The position numbers and the translations under genes are program-made. Under the pieces are notes generated by a model that saw only the letters and a list, made by a program, of their open reading frames with translations, was not told the DNA's origin and did not search any database. Shown piece after piece: positions 1-10,543 of a DNA stretch of 64,000 nt (the first letter of the stretch is position 1; the number at the start of each line of letters is the position of its first letter). Origin of the DNA: Actinophytocola gossypii. GTDB lineage: Bacteria > Actinomycetota > Actinomycetes > Mycobacteriales > Pseudonocardiaceae. The stretch is from NCBI RefSeq assembly GCF_025165815.1, contig NZ_JAFFZE010000015.1, positions 1 to 64,000 on the forward strand, written 5' to 3'.

Positions 1-2418
1 CGGGTCGGCAACCCCCCGTTCGGCGTCGGCGCGGGCGCCCCGCCGTCGCGGCCCCCGGGGCCGCGACCCGGTGGCGGTGGCCCTGGTGGCCCCGGCGGCG
101 ACCGTGCGGCCCGTCCCGGTGACGCGCGGCCGGCACCCGGCCCGCGCGGCGGCGGCAACGCGCCGTCCGGCGGCGGCAACCGGCCATCGCCGGGCAACAT
201 GCCGCCCCGGCCCAACCCGGGCATGATGCCGCCCCGACCGGCTCGTCCGGCCGGTGGTGGCCGCGGTGGTCCCGGCGGCGGCCGTGGCGGTCCCGGTGGT
301 CCCGGCGGCGGTGCGCGTGGTGGTCCCGGCGGCCCGCGCGGTGGCGGCGGCGGTGGCGGTGGCTTCCGCGGTGGTCCCGGTGGCGGCGGTGGCGGCGGTG
401 GCGGTGGCTACCGCCCCGGCGGTGGCGGTGGCCCCGGCGGTGGCGGTGGCTTCCGCGGTGGCGGTCGTCCCGGTTCCGGCGGCGGTCGCGGCGGTGCCGC
501 GGGCGCGTTCGGTCGCCCTGGTGGGCCGTCCAGGCGTGGTCGCAAGTCGAAGCGGCAGAAGCGCCAGGAGTACATGGAGAACATGCAGGCGCCCAGCGTC
601 GGCGGCGTCCGCCTGCCCAAGGGCAGCGGCGAGACGATCCGGCTGCCGCGCGGTGCCTCGCTGACCGACTTCGCCGAGAAGATCAACGCCAACCCGGCGT
701 CGCTGGTGCAGGTGCTGTTCCACCTCGGTGAGATGGTCACCGCGACCCAGTCGGTCTCCGACGACGTGCTCGAGCTGCTCGGCACCGAGATGAACTACAA
801 GGTGCAGGTGGTCAGCCCGGAGGAGGAGGACCGCGAGCTGCTGGACTCCTTCGACATCACCTTCGGCGAGAACGCCGGTGGCGAGGAGGCGCTCCAGGCC
901 AGGCCGCCGGTCGTGACCGTCATGGGTCACGTCGACCACGGTAAGACCCGCCTGCTGGACACCATCCGCAAGACGACCGTGCACGAGGGCGAGGCCGGCG
1001 GCATCACCCAGCACATCGGCGCCTACCAGGTCGCGGTCGACGTCGAGGGCAACGAGCGGCTGATCACCTTCATCGACACCCCGGGTCACGAGGCGTTCAC
1101 CGCCATGCGTGCCCGTGGTGCCAGCTCCACCGACATCGCGGTGATCGTGGTCGCCGCCGACGACGGTGTGATGCCCCAGACGGTGGAGGCGATCAACCAC
1201 GCGCAGGCCGCCGAGCTGCCGATCGTGGTCGCGGTCAACAAGATCGACAAGGAGGGCGCCAACCCGCAGAAGGTGCGCCAGCAGCTCACCGAGTACGGGC
1301 TGGTCGCCGAGGAGTACGGCGGCGAGACGATGTTCGTCGACATCTCGGCGCGGCAGAACATCAACATCAACGGGCTGCTCGAGGCGGTCGTGCTCACCGC
1401 GGACGCGTCGCTCGACCTGCGGGCCAACCCCGAGATGGAGGCGCAGGGCGTCGCCATCGAGGCGCACCTGGACCGCGGTCGCGGCCCGGTCGCCACGGTG
1501 CTGGTCCAGCGCGGCACGCTGCGGGTCGGCGACTCGATCGTCGCCGGCGACGCCTACGGCCGCGTGCGCCGGATGGTCGACGAGTTCAACGACGACGTCA
1601 TCGAGGCGAACCCGTCGCGGCCGGTCCAGGTCATCGGCTTCACGTCGGTGCCGGGTGCCGGTGACACGTTCCTCGTCGTCGAGGAGGACCGCACGGCCCG
1701 GCAGATCGCCGAGCGTCGCGCGGCCCGCATGCGCAACGCGGCGAACGCCCAGCGGCGCAAGCGGATCAGCCTCGAGGACCTGGACTCCGCGCTCAAGGAG
1801 ACCAGCCAGCTCAACCTGATCATCAAGGGCGACAACTCGGGTACCGTCGAGGCACTCGAGGACGCGCTCACGAAGATCGAGGTCGGCGACGAGGTCGAGC
1901 TGCGGGTCATCGACCGCGGTGTCGGTGGCATCACCAAGGCCAACGTGGACCTGGCGATCGCGTCCGACGCGATCATCCTCGGGTTCAACGTCCGCGCCGA
2001 GGGCAAGGTCACCGAGCAGGCCAACCGCGAGGGCATCGACGTCCGGTACTACTCGGTCATCTACCAGGCGATCGAGGAGATCGAGCAGGCGCTCAAGGGC
2101 ATGCTCAAGCCGGTCTACGAGGAGGTCGAGCTCGGTCGCGCCGAGATCCGCGAGGTGTTCAAGTCCTCGAAGGTCGGCACGATCGCGGGCTGCATGGTGC
2201 TCTCCGGGGAGATCCGGCGCAACGCCAAGGCCCGGCTCATCCGCGACGGCTCGGTCATCCACGAGAGCCTGCCGGTCAGCTCGCTGCGGCGGTTCAAGGA
2301 CGACGCGGTCGAGGTCCGCGAGGGCTTCGAGTGCGGTCTGACGCTCGGCTCGTACGGCGACCTCAAGGTCGACGACATCATCGAGACCTACGAGCTGCGC
2401 GAGAAGCCGCGCGACTGA
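1..2418 (+). CDS. infB: Translation initiation factor IF-2 (5' end outside window)
   Basis: IF-2 is the cytoplasmic GTPase that places initiator tRNA on the 30S subunit and promotes subunit joining. The reading frame is open from base 1, so the start lies upstream; 805 residues are visible. Order: a long disordered Gly/Arg/Pro-rich segment (to about nt 530), a basic linker, the IF2_N helix region (about nt 600–830), then the G domain with GHVDHGKT (nt 925–948), DTPGH (nt 1075–1089) and NKID (nt 1237–1248), followed by domains II–IV to the stop. The Gly-rich N-terminus is typical of actinobacterial IF-2 but very pronounced here. A hairpin terminator follows, then ylxP and rbfA in the usual order. 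Identification is certain. Confidence 0.98.
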   Translation, partial: RVGNPPFGVGAGAPPSRPPGPRPGGGGPGGPGGDRAARPGDARPAPGPRGGGNAPSGGGNRPSPGNMPPRPNPGMMPPRPARPAGGGRGGPGGGRGGPGGPGGGARGGPGGPRGGGGGGGGFRGGPGGGGGGGGGGYRPGGGGGPGGGGGFRGGGRPGSGGGRGGAAGAFGRPGGPSRRGRKSKRQKRQEYMENMQAPSVGGVRLPKGSGETIRLPRGASLTDFAEKINANPASLVQVLFHLGEMVTATQSVSDDVLELLGTEMNYKVQVVSPEEEDRELLDSFDITFGENAGGEEALQARPPVVTVMGHVDHGKTRLLDTIRKTTVHEGEAGGITQHIGAYQVAVDVEGNERLITFIDTPGHEAFTAMRARGASSTDIAVIVVAADDGVMPQTVEAINHAQAAELPIVVAVNKIDKEGANPQKVRQQLTEYGLVAEEYGGETMFVDISARQNININGLLEAVVLTADASLDLRANPEMEAQGVAIEAHLDRGRGPVATVLVQRGTLRVGDSIVAGDAYGRVRRMVDEFNDDVIEANPSRPVQVIGFTSVPGAGDTFLVVEEDRTARQIAERRAARMRNAANAQRRKRISLEDLDSALKETSQLNLIIKGDNSGTVEALEDALTKIEVGDEVELRVIDRGVGGITKANVDLAIASDAIILGFNVRAEGKVTEQANREGIDVRYYSVIYQAIEEIEQALKGMLKPVYEEVELGRAEIREVFKSSKVGTIAGCMVLSGEIRRNAKARLIRDGSVIHESLPVSSLRRFKDDAVEVREGFECGLTLGSYGDLKVDDIIETYELREKPRD

Positions 2419-2427
2419 CGTCAGCCA

Positions 2428-2468
2428 CCCGGTCGCCGCGCTCCCTTTCCGGGGGCGTGGCGACCGGG
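2428..2468 (+). terminator. Hairpin after infB
   Basis: A perfect 10-bp inverted repeat (CCCGGTCGCC at 2428–2437, GGCGACCGGG at 2459–2468) with a 21-nt loop lies 10 nt past the infB stop and ends 26 nt before ylxP. There is no clear T-tract, so it may only attenuate read-through into ylxP–rbfA. Confidence 0.5.
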
Positions 2469-2494
2469 CAAGTTCTCGTGGAAAGTGATACCCG

Positions 2495-2791
2495 TTGTAC
2501 GTGGGGGCCCTGGAGCTGGATGTCGTGCTCGGTGACATCCGTTCCCTGAAGGAGAAGCGTTCCGCCGTGCGGCCGGTGATCGCCGAGCTGCGCCGGCGGT
2601 TCGAGGTGACCGTGGCCGAGGCCGGTCACCTGGACAAGTACCGCCGGTCGTTGATCGGCGTGGCCGCGGTGGCGGCCGACGCCGGGCACGTCGGTGACGT
2701 GCTCGACGCGTGCGAACGGCTGGTCGCCGGGCGCCCCGAGCTGGAGTTGGTCTCGGCGCGCCGGCGCTGGCTCGGCCCGAACGACGAATGA
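2495..2791 (+). CDS. YlxP-like DUF503 family protein
   Basis: 98-residue protein of the DUF503/YlxP family, a small alpha/beta protein almost always encoded between infB and rbfA; its role is unproven, probably ribosome-associated. The conserved core LGDIRSLKEKRSAVRPVI is present near the N-terminus. The TTG start at 2495 gives the family-typical beginning MYVGALELD, although no strong ribosome binding site is visible; an in-frame GTG two codons later is the alternative. It lies 21 nt before rbfA and is very probably co-transcribed with it. Confidence 0.9.
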   Translation: MYVGALELDVVLGDIRSLKEKRSAVRPVIAELRRRFEVTVAEAGHLDKYRRSLIGVAAVAADAGHVGDVLDACERLVAGRPELELVSARRRWLGPNDE

Positions 2792-2812
2792 CACGGTCAA
2801 GGAAGGAACGTC

Positions 2813-3262
2813 GTGGCTGACGCACCACGCGCCCGCAAGCTCGCCAAGCGCATCGCGCAGATCGTCGCGTCCGCGCTGGAGCACGAGGTCAAGGACCCCC
2901 GCCTGGCCCGAGTGACGATCACCGACGCACGGGTCACCGCCGACCTGCACGACGCGACCGTCTACTACACGGTCCTCGGCGACAAGCTCGACGCCACCCC
3001 GGACACCCGGGGCGCCGCCGCCGCACTCGAGTCGGCCAAGGGCGTCCTGCGCTCCCGGGTCGGAGCCGGCACCGGCGTGCGCTTCACCCCCACCCTCACC
3101 TTCGTGGCGGACACGGTTCCCGAGGACGCCAAGCACATCGACGACCTGCTGGCCCGCGCCCAGGCGGCGGACGCCGAGGTCGCCCGCCTGGCCAACGGCG
3201 CCCAGCCGGCCGGCGACGCCGACCCCTACCGAGCCCCCCGCGACCCCGACGACGAGGAGTGA
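2813..3262 (+). CDS. rbfA: 30S ribosome-binding factor A
   Basis: RbfA binds the immature 30S subunit, helps process the 5' end of 16S rRNA and is needed for growth in the cold. The 149-residue protein starts at a GTG preceded by AAGGAAGGA at good spacing. The KH-like fold is recognisable from the [20 protein letters not shown] start, followed by [20 protein letters not shown] disordered acidic Pro/Asp tail of about 25 residues ends the protein, as in other actinobacteria. It is the last gene of the infB–ylxP–rbfA group; the next gene is convergent. Confidence 0.95.
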   Translation: MADAPRARKLAKRIAQIVASALEHEVKDPRLARVTITDARVTADLHDATVYYTVLGDKLDATPDTRGAAAALESAKGVLRSRVGAGTGVRFTPTLTFVADTVPEDAKHIDDLLARAQAADAEVARLANGAQPAGDADPYRAPRDPDDEE

Positions 3263-3266
3263 TCCC

Positions 3267-3834
3267 TCACGGCCGCAGGCTCGCCGGATCGAGACTCACC
3301 GGCACCGGCGCGGCCGTGATGGTGACCGCGCGGCCCGGTCCGGCAGTGGTGTCCTCGACGTAGCGTCCGCCCTTAAGGACGTGCGTGCTCACGGTGCTGC
3401 CGAGGCGGCCTTGGTCGACCATCCAGAGGAACGGCACGCCCGCGTCCGTGTAGGCGGCGGTGATGGTCTCCCGGTCGGCGCGCGTGGCCCGGCGACCAGA
3501 TCTCCACCACGAGTTCGAGGTCGTCGGGCCCGATGCTCGTACCGCCCGGTCTGGTGTTCAGCACGGCGACGTCCGGGATCAACGCGGTTCGCCAACCGGT
3601 GCTGATCCGCACCCCGACTCCACTGACCGCGTACAAGTCGGAGCGGCCGGCATCGCGAAGAGCGTGCTTGAGGACCAGGCGCAGTTCGTCGACGGCGTAC
3701 TGGTGCTGGCCGGACGGGGGAGGGCTCGTGTGCAGGTGGCCGTAGACCAGCTCGAGGCGCGAGCCATCCGTGGGATGGTCCCGCGCAAACCAGTCATCGA
3801 CCGTGTTCGGGCCGATGTAGTGATCAAGAGTCAC
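3267..3834 (-). pseudogene. Uma2 family endonuclease, frameshifted
   Basis: Reads as a Uma2/DUF820 protein, a PD-(D/E)XK nuclease-fold family expanded in actinomycetes with mostly unknown targets. From a GTG at 3834 the frame gives VTLDHYIGPNTVDDW… and the core LIPDVAVLNT and ELVVEIWSPGHAR. At about nt 3485–3492 the frame breaks inside a GCGCGC run. The next frame continues the family consensus (ADRETITAAYTDAGVPFLW) to a TGA at 3267–3269, so one extra base (or two missing) separates two good halves. Either a recent pseudogene or a sequencing error. An alternative ATG start is at 3885. It is convergent with rbfA. Confidence 0.7.
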
Positions 3835-3996
3835 CGGCCCAGTACTACCTGATCGACCTGGGACGTGCCTGTGTCCGCTGGTCATCACGCCACCGTCGCG
3901 CAACTGTCGAAAGTCACGAAACCGCCCCGAGTCGAGCACGGCTTCGCTACTCTCGGTGCCGCTGATCCGACGACGACTGCCAGCTTGGGGTGAGAC

Positions 3997-4869
3997 GTGC
4001 CTGCAGGCGACCTTCGCCGATCGCGGCGAGACGTCCTGCTTGGTGCTGTCGGCTTGGGCCTCGCGGCCGCCGGCTGTGCATCAGAGCCAGAGGACGTTCC
4101 TGTCAGAACCGGCGCTACCAGTTCCGCGCCAGGGACCCTGTCCGCCGCCACTCCCACGGCGCCGCCCGAACCGGTCACCGTCGAGCGGGTGCGGTCGGCG
4201 GCCAGGGGCACCGAGGTCGAGCTGGTGGTCATGCGGCCGGAGGACGCCGGCCGGGAGCTGCCGGTGTGCCTGGCGCTGCACGGCCGGAACGAGGGCGCCG
4301 GCATGTTCGTCGACCTCGGCCTGCCGGACGTCCTGACCTCGCTGGTCAACTACCAGGGCGTCCCGCCGTTCGCGGTGGTCGCGGTGGACGGCGGGGACTC
4401 CTCCTACTGGGTCTCGCGCGACTCCGGCGACGACCCGCAACGGATGCTCCGCGAGGACATGCCGGCCTGGCTGGCCGAGCGGGGCCTGTCCACCAACCCG
4501 TTCGCCGTACTCGGCATCTCGATGGGCGGCTACGGCGCGCTCAACTACGCGACGAACGTGCACAACCCGGCGGTCGCGGTACTCAGCCCGGCCCTGTTCC
4601 TGAGCTGGCCGGAGGCCGAGGCGCGGGACGTGTTCACCGACGAGCAGCAGTGGCGCGAGACCGACCCGCTGCAGAACCTGGACGACATCACCGGCCTGCC
4701 GATCGGCGTCTGGTGCGGCGAGACCGACCCGTTCATCGACGGCGCCCGCCGGCTGATCGAGCAGGCCGGACCGACGGTCGCCGAGGTCGAGCCGGGTGAC
4801 CACGACGACGTCTACTGGCGCAAGGTCCTCCCCGACGCACTCAAGTTCGTCGGCAGCCACGTGGCCTGA
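3997..4869 (+). CDS. Tat-exported lipoprotein alpha/beta hydrolase (esterase-like)
   Basis: 290-residue putative esterase anchored outside the membrane. The N-terminus has a twin-arginine motif (RRSRRDVLLG) and a hydrophobic stretch ending in a lipobox (LAAAGC), so export by Tat and lipidation are predicted. The hydrolase domain is of the esterase D/antigen 85-like type. The nucleophile elbow is GISMGGYGAL, the acid is probably the Asp in GETDPFID, and the His in EPGDHDDVYW completes the triad. GTG start. Substrate unknown. It stands alone, with a strong terminator downstream. Confidence 0.8.
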   Translation: MPAGDLRRSRRDVLLGAVGLGLAAAGCASEPEDVPVRTGATSSAPGTLSAATPTAPPEPVTVERVRSAARGTEVELVVMRPEDAGRELPVCLALHGRNEGAGMFVDLGLPDVLTSLVNYQGVPPFAVVAVDGGDSSYWVSRDSGDDPQRMLREDMPAWLAERGLSTNPFAVLGISMGGYGALNYATNVHNPAVAVLSPALFLSWPEAEARDVFTDEQQWRETDPLQNLDDITGLPIGVWCGETDPFIDGARRLIEQAGPTVAEVEPGDHDDVYWRKVLPDALKFVGSHVA

Positions 4870-4886
4870 CCCGCACAAACAGCATC

Positions 4887-4919
4887 CGCGCCGTGCGAAT
4901 GGACCATTCGCACGGCGCG
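4887..4919 (+). terminator. Terminator hairpin after the lipoprotein hydrolase
   Basis: Perfect 14-bp stem: CGCGCCGTGCGAAT (4887–4900) and ATTCGCACGGCGCG (4906–4919) around a 5-nt loop, starting 18 nt after the hydrolase stop codon. It separates that gene from nrnA. Confidence 0.7.
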
Positions 4920-4958
4920 CTCCTTGATCGCCGTGACCCACCGGGCCACGGTGGAGTC

Positions 4959-6035
4959 ATGGCCCAGATCTCAACTCCACAACCATCCACCGCTCGTGCA
5001 CTGGACGCGGCCGCTCCGTTACGTGAGGCTGTCCGCGTGCCGTCCACCGACCTCGCCGCCGCCACCGACCTGCTGCGCGGCGCAACCGACGTGACCCTGC
5101 TGGCACACGTCACGCCGGACGCCGACGCGCTCGGCAGCGCGCTGGCACTGGGCCTGGTCCTGCACCGGCGCGGCGCGGCCGTCCGGGTCTCGTTCGGCGC
5201 GCCGGACGAGACGCCGGAGTCCCTGCGCTGGCTCGACTCGGCCGGGCTCGTCGTTCCGGCCGACGCGGTGCCGCCCGCCGCCGACCTCCTGGTCACGGTC
5301 GACTGCAGCAGCGTCGACCGGCTGGGCCGGCTCGGCGGCCTGGTCGAGGCCACCGTCGCGGGCGGGGGAGCGGTTCTCGTGGTCGACCACCACGCGAGCA
5401 ACACCCGCTTCGGCACCCACCACGTGGTCGACGACGGCGCCGAGGCCACGACCGTGCTGGTCGCCGCCCTGCTCGACGAACTCGGTATCCCACTCGACGC
5501 CGACCTCGCCCGGTGCCTGTACGCGGGCCTGGTCACCGACACCGGCTCGTTCCAGCGGGCACGACCGGCCACCCACGCGCTGGCCGCCCGGCTGATCGAG
5601 GCGGGCGCCGACCCGGCGGTCGCCGCCCGCGAGCTGTTCGGCAACCATCCGTTCGCGTTCCTGCGCATGCTCGGCGCGGTGCTCGGCCGGGCGGAGCTGG
5701 AGCCGGACGCGGCCGGCGGGCTCGGGCTGGTGCACACGGCGGTGCGGCTCGACGACCAGGCGGGCGTCCGCGTCGAGGAGGTGGAGTCCGTGGTCGACAT
5801 CGTGCGGACCACCGCCGAGGCCGAGGTGGCGGCCGTGCTCAAACAGGCGGGGCCCGACACCTGGATCGGTTCGTTGCGCGCCGCCGGAACGGTCGACGTG
5901 CGAGCGGTCGCCGCCCGGTTCGGCGGCGGCGGACACCGGCTGGCCGCCGGATTCACCGCGCACGGTGAGCTGCCGGAGGTCCTCGATCGGCTGCGGGACG
6001 CGTTGCGGATTCCGGTAACGCCCGCATCGGGTTGA
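4959..6035 (+). CDS. nrnA: DHH/DHHA1 phosphoesterase, NrnA-type oligoribonuclease / pAp phosphatase
   Basis: 358-residue Mn-dependent phosphoesterase that degrades short RNA oligonucleotides and dephosphorylates 3'-phosphoadenosine 5'-phosphate. Motifs of the DHH superfamily appear in order: TPDADALGSA, VDCSSVDRLG, VDHHASN and YAGLVTDTGSF. The DHHA1 substrate-binding domain ends with the diagnostic GGGGHRLAAGF. The ATG at 4959 has GGTGGAG just upstream and is preferred over an in-frame ATG at 4893. In actinobacteria this gene normally lies between rbfA and dinF; here an accessory sugar island separates it from the MATE gene. Confidence 0.93.
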   Translation: MAQISTPQPSTARALDAAAPLREAVRVPSTDLAAATDLLRGATDVTLLAHVTPDADALGSALALGLVLHRRGAAVRVSFGAPDETPESLRWLDSAGLVVPADAVPPAADLLVTVDCSSVDRLGRLGGLVEATVAGGGAVLVVDHHASNTRFGTHHVVDDGAEATTVLVAALLDELGIPLDADLARCLYAGLVTDTGSFQRARPATHALAARLIEAGADPAVAARELFGNHPFAFLRMLGAVLGRAELEPDAAGGLGLVHTAVRLDDQAGVRVEEVESVVDIVRTTAEAEVAAVLKQAGPDTWIGSLRAAGTVDVRAVAARFGGGGHRLAAGFTAHGELPEVLDRLRDALRIPVTPASG

Positions 6036-6065
6036 GCACGGTCGGGCGTCGCGGAGTTGAACAGG

Positions 6066-6077
6066 TGGTATAAACCA
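6066..6077. promoter_or_regulatory. DasR/GntR-like operator before the sugar ABC operon
   Basis: TGGTATAAACCA has inverted half-sites TGGT/ACCA and matches 10 of 12 positions of the published DasR-responsive element TGGTCTAGACCA. It lies 72 nt before the TTG start of the solute-binding protein, a suitable place for repression by a HutC-type GntR regulator. The regulator is not encoded in this window. The functional assignment is inference. Confidence 0.55.
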
Positions 6078-6148
6078 ATCGCCGCGCGGGTCGGGTGGGC
6101 CGGCGGCGACCAGCCAGGCGGACCGGCCCGGCGGAAACGGAGGAGAAG

Positions 6149-7381
6149 TTGAGGCGCGTCATCAAGGCAGCCGCGGTCGCGACCGTGGCCGCGCTCGGGC
6201 TCGCTGCCTGCGGAAGTGAGTCGGGCGGCGAGGGCGGCAAGACCGAACTCGATCTGCTGGTGCCGATCTACAGCGACAAGACCAAGCCGTACTGGGAGAA
6301 CCTGGTCAAGGCCTTCCAGGAGGAGAACTCGGACATCCAGGTCAACCTGGAGGTCCAGAGCTGGGACAACATCTACACAGTGCTCGACAACAAGATCCAG
6401 AACCAGGCCGCGCCGGACATCCTGGAGCTGGACGCGGCCGGCCCGGCCTACGGTTCCGAGGACCTGCTCTACGAGGCCGAGGAGATCGTCTCGCCGGAGA
6501 CCCTCGCCGACATCGAGCCGACGTTCATCGACAGCGCCAAGATCGACGGCGTCGCGTACGGCCTGCCGACCGTGGCCTCGACCAGGGCCCTGTTCTACAA
6601 CAAGGACCTGTTGACCCAGGCCGGCGTCACGGCACCGCCGAAGACCTGGGACGAGCTGATGGCCGCCGCGCGGAAGATCTCCGACCTCGGCGGCGGCGTG
6701 CACGGCTACGGCATGCCGCTGGGCAGCGAGGAGGCCCAGGCCGAGACCTCGATCTTCGCCTACGGCGCCGGCGCGAGCTGGGAGTCCGACGGCAAGATGA
6801 CCATCGACACCCCGGAGGCCAGGGAAGCCCTGACCTTCATGAAGGAGATGATCGACGCGGGGGTCACCCAGCCCGACCCGGGCGCCACCGACCGAACCCC
6901 GCTGCTCGACGTCTTCATCCAGGGCAAGATCGGCATGATCCAGGGCCTGCCGCCGATCGTCGGCCAGATCAACGAGAAGAACCCGGACCTGAACTGGGAC
7001 ATCGCACCCTCGCCGACCCCGGACGGCGAGCCGTCCACGCTCGGCGTCGCCGACTACTTCGTCGGCTTCGACAAGGGCGAGGAGAAGCAGGAGGCCATCT
7101 CGAAGTTCCTCGACTTCTTCTACCAGCAGGACAACTACCTCGAGTTCAACGAGAACGAGGGCTTCATCCCGGCCACCAAGTCCGGTGCCGAGGCGGCGGC
7201 GGACAAGCCGGAGCTGCAGGTCTTCCTGGAGACCCTGCCCGATGCGAAGTTCTACCCGGCCACCAACCCGGCCTGGGGCGCGACCTCGGGCGCGTTCAAG
7301 GATCTGGTCGGCCAGATCCAGAGCAAGCCGGTGGACGACGTGCTCGCGCAGATCCAGGCGAAGGCCGACGCACCGGCGTGA
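6149..7381 (+). CDS. ABC sugar importer, solute-binding lipoprotein
   Basis: 410-residue family 1 extracellular solute-binding protein that captures a sugar for the permeases encoded next. The N-terminus is a Sec signal with lipobox (ALGLAAC), so the mature protein is lipid-anchored. The TTG at 6149 is chosen because GGAGGAG sits at 6139–6145 and because it gives a compact signal peptide (MRRVIKAAAVATVAALGLAAC); an in-frame GTG at 6095 would add an unlikely Arg-rich leader. The SBP fold is supported by the Trp/Tyr-rich pocket and segments such as VAYGLPTVASTRALFYNKDLL and the C-terminal INxFL-type region. A hairpin downstream may hold permease expression below that of the SBP. Confidence 0.9.
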   Translation: MRRVIKAAAVATVAALGLAACGSESGGEGGKTELDLLVPIYSDKTKPYWENLVKAFQEENSDIQVNLEVQSWDNIYTVLDNKIQNQAAPDILELDAAGPAYGSEDLLYEAEEIVSPETLADIEPTFIDSAKIDGVAYGLPTVASTRALFYNKDLLTQAGVTAPPKTWDELMAAARKISDLGGGVHGYGMPLGSEEAQAETSIFAYGAGASWESDGKMTIDTPEAREALTFMKEMIDAGVTQPDPGATDRTPLLDVFIQGKIGMIQGLPPIVGQINEKNPDLNWDIAPSPTPDGEPSTLGVADYFVGFDKGEEKQEAISKFLDFFYQQDNYLEFNENEGFIPATKSGAEAAADKPELQVFLETLPDAKFYPATNPAWGATSGAFKDLVGQIQSKPVDDVLAQIQAKADAPA

Positions 7382-7388
7382 GCCCCAA

Positions 7389-7425
7389 CCGTCCGGGACC
7401 GCCCACGCCGGGCGGTCCCGGACGG
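7389..7425 (+). terminator. Intra-operon hairpin between binding protein and permeases
   Basis: A perfect 16-bp stem (arms 7389–7404 and 7410–7425, loop ACGCC) lies between the binding-protein stop and the permease start. Such hairpins commonly stabilise the upstream mRNA or cut read-through, so the binding protein is made in excess over the permeases. Confidence 0.65.
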
Positions 7426-7457
7426 CCGACAGCATTCGACGAGGCTAGGAACGAGGC

Positions 7458-8390
7458 GTGACAGCACCGACCACCGCGCGCCGGTCACGGAACCAGGCGT
7501 TGAGACGGCGGGCCAGGCGGCAGACGACCCTGCACGCCCTGCCCTGGCTCGCGCCCGCGCTGATCCTGATCGGCGGCGTGGTCCTGTTCCCGGTCGGGTA
7601 CATGATCTACACGTCGTTCCGGGACCTCACCCGGTTCGGCACCGACCGGGGCTGGGCCGGCTGGGAGAACTACGAGCGGGTGCTCGACCTCGGCCACCTG
7701 CCCAGGGTGCTGGTCAACACCGGCGTCTGGGTCGTCGGCGTGGTAGCGCTGAGCATCGGCTTCGGGCTGGTGCTCGCCCAGTTCCTGAACAAGCGGTTCC
7801 CGGGCCGCAAGATCCTCCGCATGGTGGTCATCGTGCCGTGGGCGGCGTCGGTGGTGATGACCTCGACCATCTTCGTCTACGGCCTCGACCCCTTCTACGG
7901 CATCATCAACAAGTTCCTGGTCGACGTCGGCATCCTGGACGCGCCGTTCGGCTTCCTGAAGAGCCCGCTGCCCGGTTTCCTGTCCGCGATGGCGGTCGCG
8001 GTGTTCGTGTCGGTCCCGTTCACCACCTTCGTCCTCCTCGCCGGCCTGCAGACCGTGCCGCACGACGTGCTCGAGGCGGCGCAGATCGACGGGGCGAACC
8101 GCACCCAGACCTACTGGCGCGTGGTGTTCCCGATGCTGCGCGGCGCTCTCGCGGTGGCCACGATCATCAACGTCATCAACGTGTTCAACAACCTGCCGAT
8201 CCTCAAGACGATGACCGGGGCGATCCCCGGCTACGACGCGGACACCACGACCTCGCTCATGTTCAAGATCATCCAGAGCGACCGCCAGATCGACACCGCG
8301 AGCGCGCTGTCCGTGCTCAACTTCGTCGTGGTGGTCGTCGTCATCGGCATCTACCTGCGCGTCGTGCGCCCGATGCGGCAGGAGGACTGA
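7458..8390 (+). CDS. ABC sugar importer permease (MalF-like)
   Basis: 310-residue inner-membrane permease of the carbohydrate ABC importer family CUT1. Six transmembrane helices are visible, the first at about residues 25–48, after a basic N-terminus (RRRARRQTTLHALPW). The EAA loop that docks on the ATPase is present as DVLEAAQIDGANRTQTYWRV. GTG start with GAGG upstream. It is followed at once by the partner permease, whose ribosome binding site lies inside the 3' end of this gene, so the two are translationally coupled. Confidence 0.92.
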   Translation: MTAPTTARRSRNQALRRRARRQTTLHALPWLAPALILIGGVVLFPVGYMIYTSFRDLTRFGTDRGWAGWENYERVLDLGHLPRVLVNTGVWVVGVVALSIGFGLVLAQFLNKRFPGRKILRMVVIVPWAASVVMTSTIFVYGLDPFYGIINKFLVDVGILDAPFGFLKSPLPGFLSAMAVAVFVSVPFTTFVLLAGLQTVPHDVLEAAQIDGANRTQTYWRVVFPMLRGALAVATIINVINVFNNLPILKTMTGAIPGYDADTTTSLMFKIIQSDRQIDTASALSVLNFVVVVVVIGIYLRVVRPMRQED

Positions 8391-8393
8391 GCC

Positions 8394-9287
8394 ATCAGCA
8401 CCGTCATCGACCGCCCGACCAGGGTCACCACCGGGGGCGAGGGCACCAGCCGGCCCGTGGCGCGGGAGAAGAAGCGCTGGGGCCTGACGATCGTCGGCAC
8501 CGTCGTCGCGCTGGTGTTCCTGTTCCCGTACCTGATCATGCTGGTCGGCGCGTTCAAGCCGCGGCGGGAGATCCTCCAGGTCCCGCCGGCCTACCTCCCG
8601 GACAACTGGGAGCCCGGCAACTTCCTCACCATGTGGGACACGCCGGAGACGCCGCTGCCGTTCAACCTGCTGTCCACGGTGGTCATCTCGCTCGGCGGCA
8701 CCGCGCTCGCCCTGCTCGCCGCCCTGCCCGCGGCCTACTACACCGCGCGGCACCGGTTCCGGCTGCGCCTGCCGTTCCTGCTGCTCGTGCTGGTCACCCA
8801 GATGCTGCAGCCGACGGTGCTGGCCTCCGGCCTGTTCCGCGAGTTCGTCGAGCTGGGGATCAACGACACCTGGCTGGCGATGATCCTGGTCAACGCCGCG
8901 TTCAACCTGTCGTTCGCGGTGTGGATCATGCACAGCTTCTTCGCCAGCGTGCCCAATGAGATCGAGGAGGCGGCCTGGCTCGACGGCTGCTCCAAGGGCC
9001 AGTCGCTGCGCCGGATCATGCTGCCGCTGGTGTGGCCGGGCATCGTCACCGCGGTCATCTTCACGTTCATCGCCTGCTGGAACGAGTTCGCGGCCAGCCT
9101 GATCCTGCTGCCGACCGACGTCAACCAGCCGTTGACGGTGGCGTTGACCCGGTTCATCGGCCAGTACGAGTCCGCCTGGCAGTACGTCTTCGCGGTCTCG
9201 ATCATCGGTATTCTGCCGGTCGTGGCGCTGTTCGCGCTGATCGAGAAACACCTCGTCTCCGGCCTCACCGCGGGCGGGGTGAAGTGA
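8394..9287 (+). CDS. ABC sugar importer permease (MalG-like), probable ATC start
   Basis: Second CUT1 permease, about 297 residues. It has six transmembrane helices, and the EAA loop reads EIEEAAWLDGCSKGQSLRRI. The start is unusual. A strong AGGAGG (8380–8385) is followed 8 nt later by ATC (8394) in frame, giving xSTVIDRPTRVTTGGEG…, a normal cytoplasmic N-terminus. The first conventional start, GTG at 8457, has no ribosome binding site and would remove 21 residues. So either ATC is used as the start or an ATG was misread. The sugar is unknown; neighbours suggest an amino sugar. Confidence 0.88.
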   Translation: MSTVIDRPTRVTTGGEGTSRPVAREKKRWGLTIVGTVVALVFLFPYLIMLVGAFKPRREILQVPPAYLPDNWEPGNFLTMWDTPETPLPFNLLSTVVISLGGTALALLAALPAAYYTARHRFRLRLPFLLLVLVTQMLQPTVLASGLFREFVELGINDTWLAMILVNAAFNLSFAVWIMHSFFASVPNEIEEAAWLDGCSKGQSLRRIMLPLVWPGIVTAVIFTFIACWNEFAASLILLPTDVNQPLTVALTRFIGQYESAWQYVFAVSIIGILPVVALFALIEKHLVSGLTAGGVK

Positions 9288-9323
9288 GATCGTGATTCTG
9301 AATCGTGGTGTTCACGGGTTTGT

Positions 9324-9335
9324 TCATCTAGATTG
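9324..9335. promoter_or_regulatory. Weak DasR-like site before the ATPase gene
   Basis: TCATCTAGATTG keeps the central TCTAGA of the DasR consensus (7 of 12 positions) and lies 75 nt before the ATPase start, in an AT-richer promoter-like stretch. Alone it is weak; it is listed because a better site precedes the first gene of the same locus. Confidence 0.3.
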
Positions 9336-9410
9336 TTCTGTGCTCGAGCGCCGGTCTCGCACCGGGCCGACAACGGGGTGCGGTCTCTGACCGGCGATGA
9401 AAGGACAGCC

Positions 9411-10529
<1,119 letters not shown>

Positions 10530-10543
10530 CCGACAACGCGTCA

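Noticed and set aside
4841-7435. Very long minus-strand open frame (over 800 codons) opposite nrnA and the sugar-binding protein.
   Set aside because: It is antisense to two clearly recognised genes, has no domain pattern and arises from the GC-rich codon bias. The same holds for the 955-codon frame at 16740–19607.
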